A stretch of 18,252 nt of DNA from positions 1-18,252 of the forward strand of contig CAIVXR010000121.1 of NCBI GenBank assembly GCA_903909925.1, in the 5' to 3' direction. Of the stretch, positions 15,575 through 18,252 are shown piece after piece. The translations under genes and the position numbers were made by a program. This DNA comes from an uncultured beta proteobacterium (lineage in GTDB: Bacteria > Pseudomonadota > Gammaproteobacteria > Burkholderiales > Burkholderiaceae). A model generated the notes under the pieces. It was not told the origin of the DNA, ran no database searches, and was given only the letters and a program-made list of their open reading frames with translations. Each line of letters starts with the position of its first letter. Position 1 is the stretch's first letter.

Positions 15575-15578
15575 ATGA
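15567..15578 (+). other. Three-codon upstream reading frame overlapping the DUF3683 start
   Basis: ATG TCG CTA TGA begins 8 nt before the proposed DUF3683 ATG, and its stop shares bases with that ATG (ATGA). It would put a ribosome exactly at the main start. It may be a chance ATG; nothing else supports translation of it. Confidence 0.2.
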
Positions 15579-18252
15579 ATGCCCCATTAGCTTTGAACCA
15601 GTTGTTGGACGCGCAGGCGGATTCACCCCGCCTGCGCGAGATCCCCTACAACTACACCTCCTTTTCAGATCGAGAGATTGTGATTCGCTTGCTGGGCGAG
15701 GAGTCATGGCGTGTTCTAAATAATTTACGTGGTGTCCGTCGAACTGGCCGCTCTGCGCGAATGTTGTTTGAAATCTTGGGCGATATTTGGGTAGTACAAC
15801 GCAATCCATTTTTGCAGGACGATTTATTAGATAGCCCTAATCGTCGCAAGCAACTGATTGACGCTTTGTGGCATCGCTTAGGCGAAGTCAAAAAGCGGAA
15901 TAGTGGCGACGCTGCCGATCAAGTAGAAACTTTATTAAGCGCTGCTTATCGCGCAGTTAAAAGTTTTGAAAACAGTTTTGTAGAAGTTGAGCAAATCCGC
16001 AAGCGGGCGCATAAAGAGTTAGGCCGTCATACCGCTAGTGACAATATTTGTTTTGATGGCGTATCACGTGCCGCACATGTGACAGATGCAACTGACTGGC
16101 GTGTTGAGTTTCCATTAGTTGTTCTAAAGCCTGATTACGAATCTGAAATCCCAGGTTTGGTTAAAGCCTGTATTGAATTAGGCCTCACGATCATTCCTCG
16201 TGGAGGCGGCACCGGCTATACCGGCGGTGCTATTCCTCTGTATGCCATGTCTGCAGTAATTAATACTGAGAAGCTCGAGCAAATTGATGGCGTGAAGAGC
16301 AAACGCTTACCTGGCCTTGATCATGATGTGCCCACTATTTTTACCGGCGCAGGAGTTGTAACCCGTCGCGTATCTGATGCCGCAGAAAATGCCGGACTGG
16401 TATTTGCAGTTGATCCTACTTCTGCAGATGCAAGCTGTATTGGTGGCAATATCGCTATGAATGCTGGTGGAAAAAAAGCAGTTCTCTGGGGAACTGCTTT
16501 AGATAATCTTGCAAGCTGGCGGATGGTTGATCCACAAGGTAACTGGCTAGATGTGGAGCGTCTTGAGCACAACCTTGGCAAGATTCATGATGTTGCCACT
16601 GTCCGCTTTCAGCTGACATGGTCTGATGGCAATAGTGAACCTGGCCAGCACATTCTGAAAACCGAATTATTAGAAGTTGAAGGCAAGCGTTTCCGTAAAG
16701 AAGGTTTAGGTAAAGACGTGACAGATAAATTTTTATCTGGCTTACCTGGCATTCAAAAAGAAGGCTGTGATGGCTTAATTACCAGTGCAACTTGGATCTT
16801 GCATCGCATGCCCAAGTTTATGCGCACGGTTTGTCTAGAGTTTTTTGGTCAAGCGCGTGAGGCGATTCCGAGTATTGTTGAAATCAAGGCCTATTTAGAT
16901 GGTCTAAGCAAACAGGGCGGCCCCATTTTGGCTGGTCTTGAGCATTTAGATGATCGTTATTTAAAGGCGGTTGGGTACTCCACAAAATCCAAACGCAACA
17001 GTTTGCCCAAGATGGTCTTAGTTGGTGATATTGCTGGTGATAATGAAGAAGCAGTAGCAGCAGCCACTAGCGAGGTGGTGCGCATGGCGAACATGCGCGT
17101 TGGGGAAGGCTTTGTTGCAGTCAGCGCAGAGGCACGTAAAAAGTTTTGGTTAGATCGTGCCCGTACAGCCGCTATCGCTCGTCATACCAATGCATTCAAG
17201 ATCAACGAAGATGTTGTGATTCCTTTGCCCCGGATGGGTGAGTACACCGATGGCATTGATCGCATCAATATTGAGTTGTCACTAAAAAACAAACTGCAAG
17301 TACTTGATGGGCTGGAATCATTTTTGAAGAAAAGTGCTTTGCCGTTAGGTAAGAATGATGAAGGCTATGAGATTCCAACTGCAGAAATCTTGGGAGATCG
17401 CGTTCAGCAGGCTCTGGAGCTTATTGGCAAAGTGCGTTCTCGCTGGTCTGATTGGCTTACGCAGATGGACTCCTATTTTCCACAGCTCCAAAATTACAGT
17501 TTGCGCGCGTCCTGGAAAGAAGAAGTCCGCTCTGAACTACGTATTATTTTTGGCGGTCTAGCATTTGAACCCATTCTTACTAAGCTCGAAGCGATTCATA
17601 AAAATATTTTGCGTAAACGGGTATTCATCGCTTTGCATATGCATGCTGGCGACGGCAATGTCCATACAAATATTCCAGTGAACTCTGATGACTATGAGAT
17701 GTTGCAAGATGCGCATCGCTCGGTTGATCGTATTATGAAATTGGCCCGCTCATTAGATGGTGTAATTTCTGGTGAGCATGGTATCGGTATCACGAAACTA
17801 GAGTATTTAACCGAAGCGGAACTCAAAGATTTCCGTAGCTATAAGAATCGGGTTGACCCTGAAGGGCGCTTTAACAAAGGTAAGCTCATGCCGCACGCGG
17901 ATCTGAGTATGGCCTATACACCGAGTTTTGGCTTGATGGGACATGAGTCCATCATCATGCAGCAAAGTGATATTGGAGCGATTGCCGACAGCGTGAAGGA
18001 TTGCTTGCGTTGTGGAAAGTGCAAGCCAGTTTGTGCTACCCACGTTCCACGCGCTAATTTACTCTATAGCCCGCGCGATAAAATTTTAGCTACCTCATTA
18101 TTGATAGAAGCTTTTTTATACGAAGAGCAAACCCGCCGTGGAGTTTCTATACGACATTGGGAAATGTTTGATGATGTGGCAGCGCATTGCACTGTCTGCC
18201 ATAAATGTTTGACACCTTGCCCAGTCAATATTGACTTTGGTGACGTGTCAAT
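15575..18252 (+). CDS. FAD/Fe-S oxidoreductase with N-terminal DUF3683, C-terminus cut by window edge
   Basis: This is a very large fused flavin and iron-sulfur dehydrogenase related to D-lactate/glycolate oxidases (GlcD-type); the true substrate is unknown. From the ATG at 15575, 892 codons are open to the right edge. Residues about 20-130 form DUF3683 (IPYNYTSFSDREIVIRLLG opening). An FAD_binding_4 domain follows, with the pyrophosphate loop PRGGGTGYTGG from 208. The FAD-oxidase C domain holds HMHAGDGNVH (688-697) and SGEHGIG (732-738). Two ferredoxin-type clusters follow: Cys810/813/816/820 and Cys872/875/878/882, each CxxCxxCxxxC, probably two 4Fe-4S centres. Family members are about 1,250-1,300 residues and usually continue with CCG-type cysteine domains, expected beyond the edge. 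No Shine-Dalgarno precedes the start; the start is chosen from frame and the conserved N-terminus. Confidence 0.9.
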   Translation, partial: MNAPLALNQLLDAQADSPRLREIPYNYTSFSDREIVIRLLGEESWRVLNNLRGVRRTGRSARMLFEILGDIWVVQRNPFLQDDLLDSPNRRKQLIDALWHRLGEVKKRNSGDAADQVETLLSAAYRAVKSFENSFVEVEQIRKRAHKELGRHTASDNICFDGVSRAAHVTDATDWRVEFPLVVLKPDYESEIPGLVKACIELGLTIIPRGGGTGYTGGAIPLYAMSAVINTEKLEQIDGVKSKRLPGLDHDVPTIFTGAGVVTRRVSDAAENAGLVFAVDPTSADASCIGGNIAMNAGGKKAVLWGTALDNLASWRMVDPQGNWLDVERLEHNLGKIHDVATVRFQLTWSDGNSEPGQHILKTELLEVEGKRFRKEGLGKDVTDKFLSGLPGIQKEGCDGLITSATWILHRMPKFMRTVCLEFFGQAREAIPSIVEIKAYLDGLSKQGGPILAGLEHLDDRYLKAVGYSTKSKRNSLPKMVLVGDIAGDNEEAVAAATSEVVRMANMRVGEGFVAVSAEARKKFWLDRARTAAIARHTNAFKINEDVVIPLPRMGEYTDGIDRINIELSLKNKLQVLDGLESFLKKSALPLGKNDEGYEIPTAEILGDRVQQALELIGKVRSRWSDWLTQMDSYFPQLQNYSLRASWKEEVRSELRIIFGGLAFEPILTKLEAIHKNILRKRVFIALHMHAGDGNVHTNIPVNSDDYEMLQDAHRSVDRIMKLARSLDGVISGEHGIGITKLEYLTEAELKDFRSYKNRVDPEGRFNKGKLMPHADLSMAYTPSFGLMGHESIIMQQSDIGAIADSVKDCLRCGKCKPVCATHVPRANLLYSPRDKILATSLLIEAFLYEEQTRRGVSIRHWEMFDDVAAHCTVCHKCLTPCPVNIDFGDVS

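Noticed and set aside
15500..15580. Sigma-54 promoter upstream of ilvA (TGGCA ... TTGC on the minus strand)
   Set aside because: The GG and GC elements are 18 nt apart instead of the required 10.
15573..15891. Minus-strand open frames over the 5' end of the DUF3683 gene
   Set aside because: The plus-strand frame shows the conserved DUF3683 sequence throughout; the opposite frames are shadows.
1..18252. CRISPR array, insertion sequence, prophage or tRNA gene
   Set aside because: No regularly spaced repeats, transposase or integrase motifs, terminal inverted repeats or tRNA cloverleaf were recognised; the genes are all core functions.

Overview
The window reads as ordinary, gene-dense core chromosome of a betaproteobacterium of the Burkholderiales. 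The best guess is a small-genome, moderate-GC member such as Polynucleobacter. This rests on the gene families, their order (hprK-ptsN-hpf beside lptBAC-kdsC-kdsD; uvrA / YajR-like MFS / ssb; queF and ilvA next to a DUF3683 oxidoreductase) and a base composition that looks mid-40s percent GC by eye. GC was not computed and no database search was possible. No transposase, integrase, phage gene, CRISPR array, tRNA or rRNA was seen.

Left block (1-5424, all minus strand; transcription runs from high to low coordinates). kdsD, kdsC, lptC, lptA and lptB form a compact cluster that makes Kdo for the lipopolysaccharide core and moves LPS to the outer membrane. After a gap of about 180 bp come hpf (ribosome hibernation), ptsN (EIIA-Ntr) and hprK (HPr kinase/phosphorylase). 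hprK is cut by the left window edge. Two junctions, lptA/lptB and ptsN/hprK, are 4-bp ATGA overlaps, which suggests translational coupling. rpoN, often found between lptB and hpf in related bacteria, is not there.

Middle block (5436-12073). A CPA2 cation/proton antiporter (+) diverges from kdsD with only 11 nt between the start codons. It converges on uvrA (-) with 8 nt between the stop codons. uvrA diverges from a YajR-like MFS transporter (+), which is followed by ssb (+). ssb and queF converge on a strong hairpin terminator at 12093-12126.

Right block (12143-18252). On the minus strand ilvA, a cN-I-type 5'-nucleotidase and queF lie in series with short gaps, probably one transcript. Diverging from ilvA is a very large FAD/Fe-S oxidoreductase (DUF3683 family) that runs off the right edge; 892 codons are visible.

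I found no convincing new multi-gene system. The points most worth checking are the very tight divergent starts, where candidate -10 hexamers sit almost on the start codons and Shine-Dalgarno sequences are lacking; the missing rpoN; the repeats before ssb; the YajR-like transporter without its C-terminal domain; and the poorly characterised DUF3683 enzyme.
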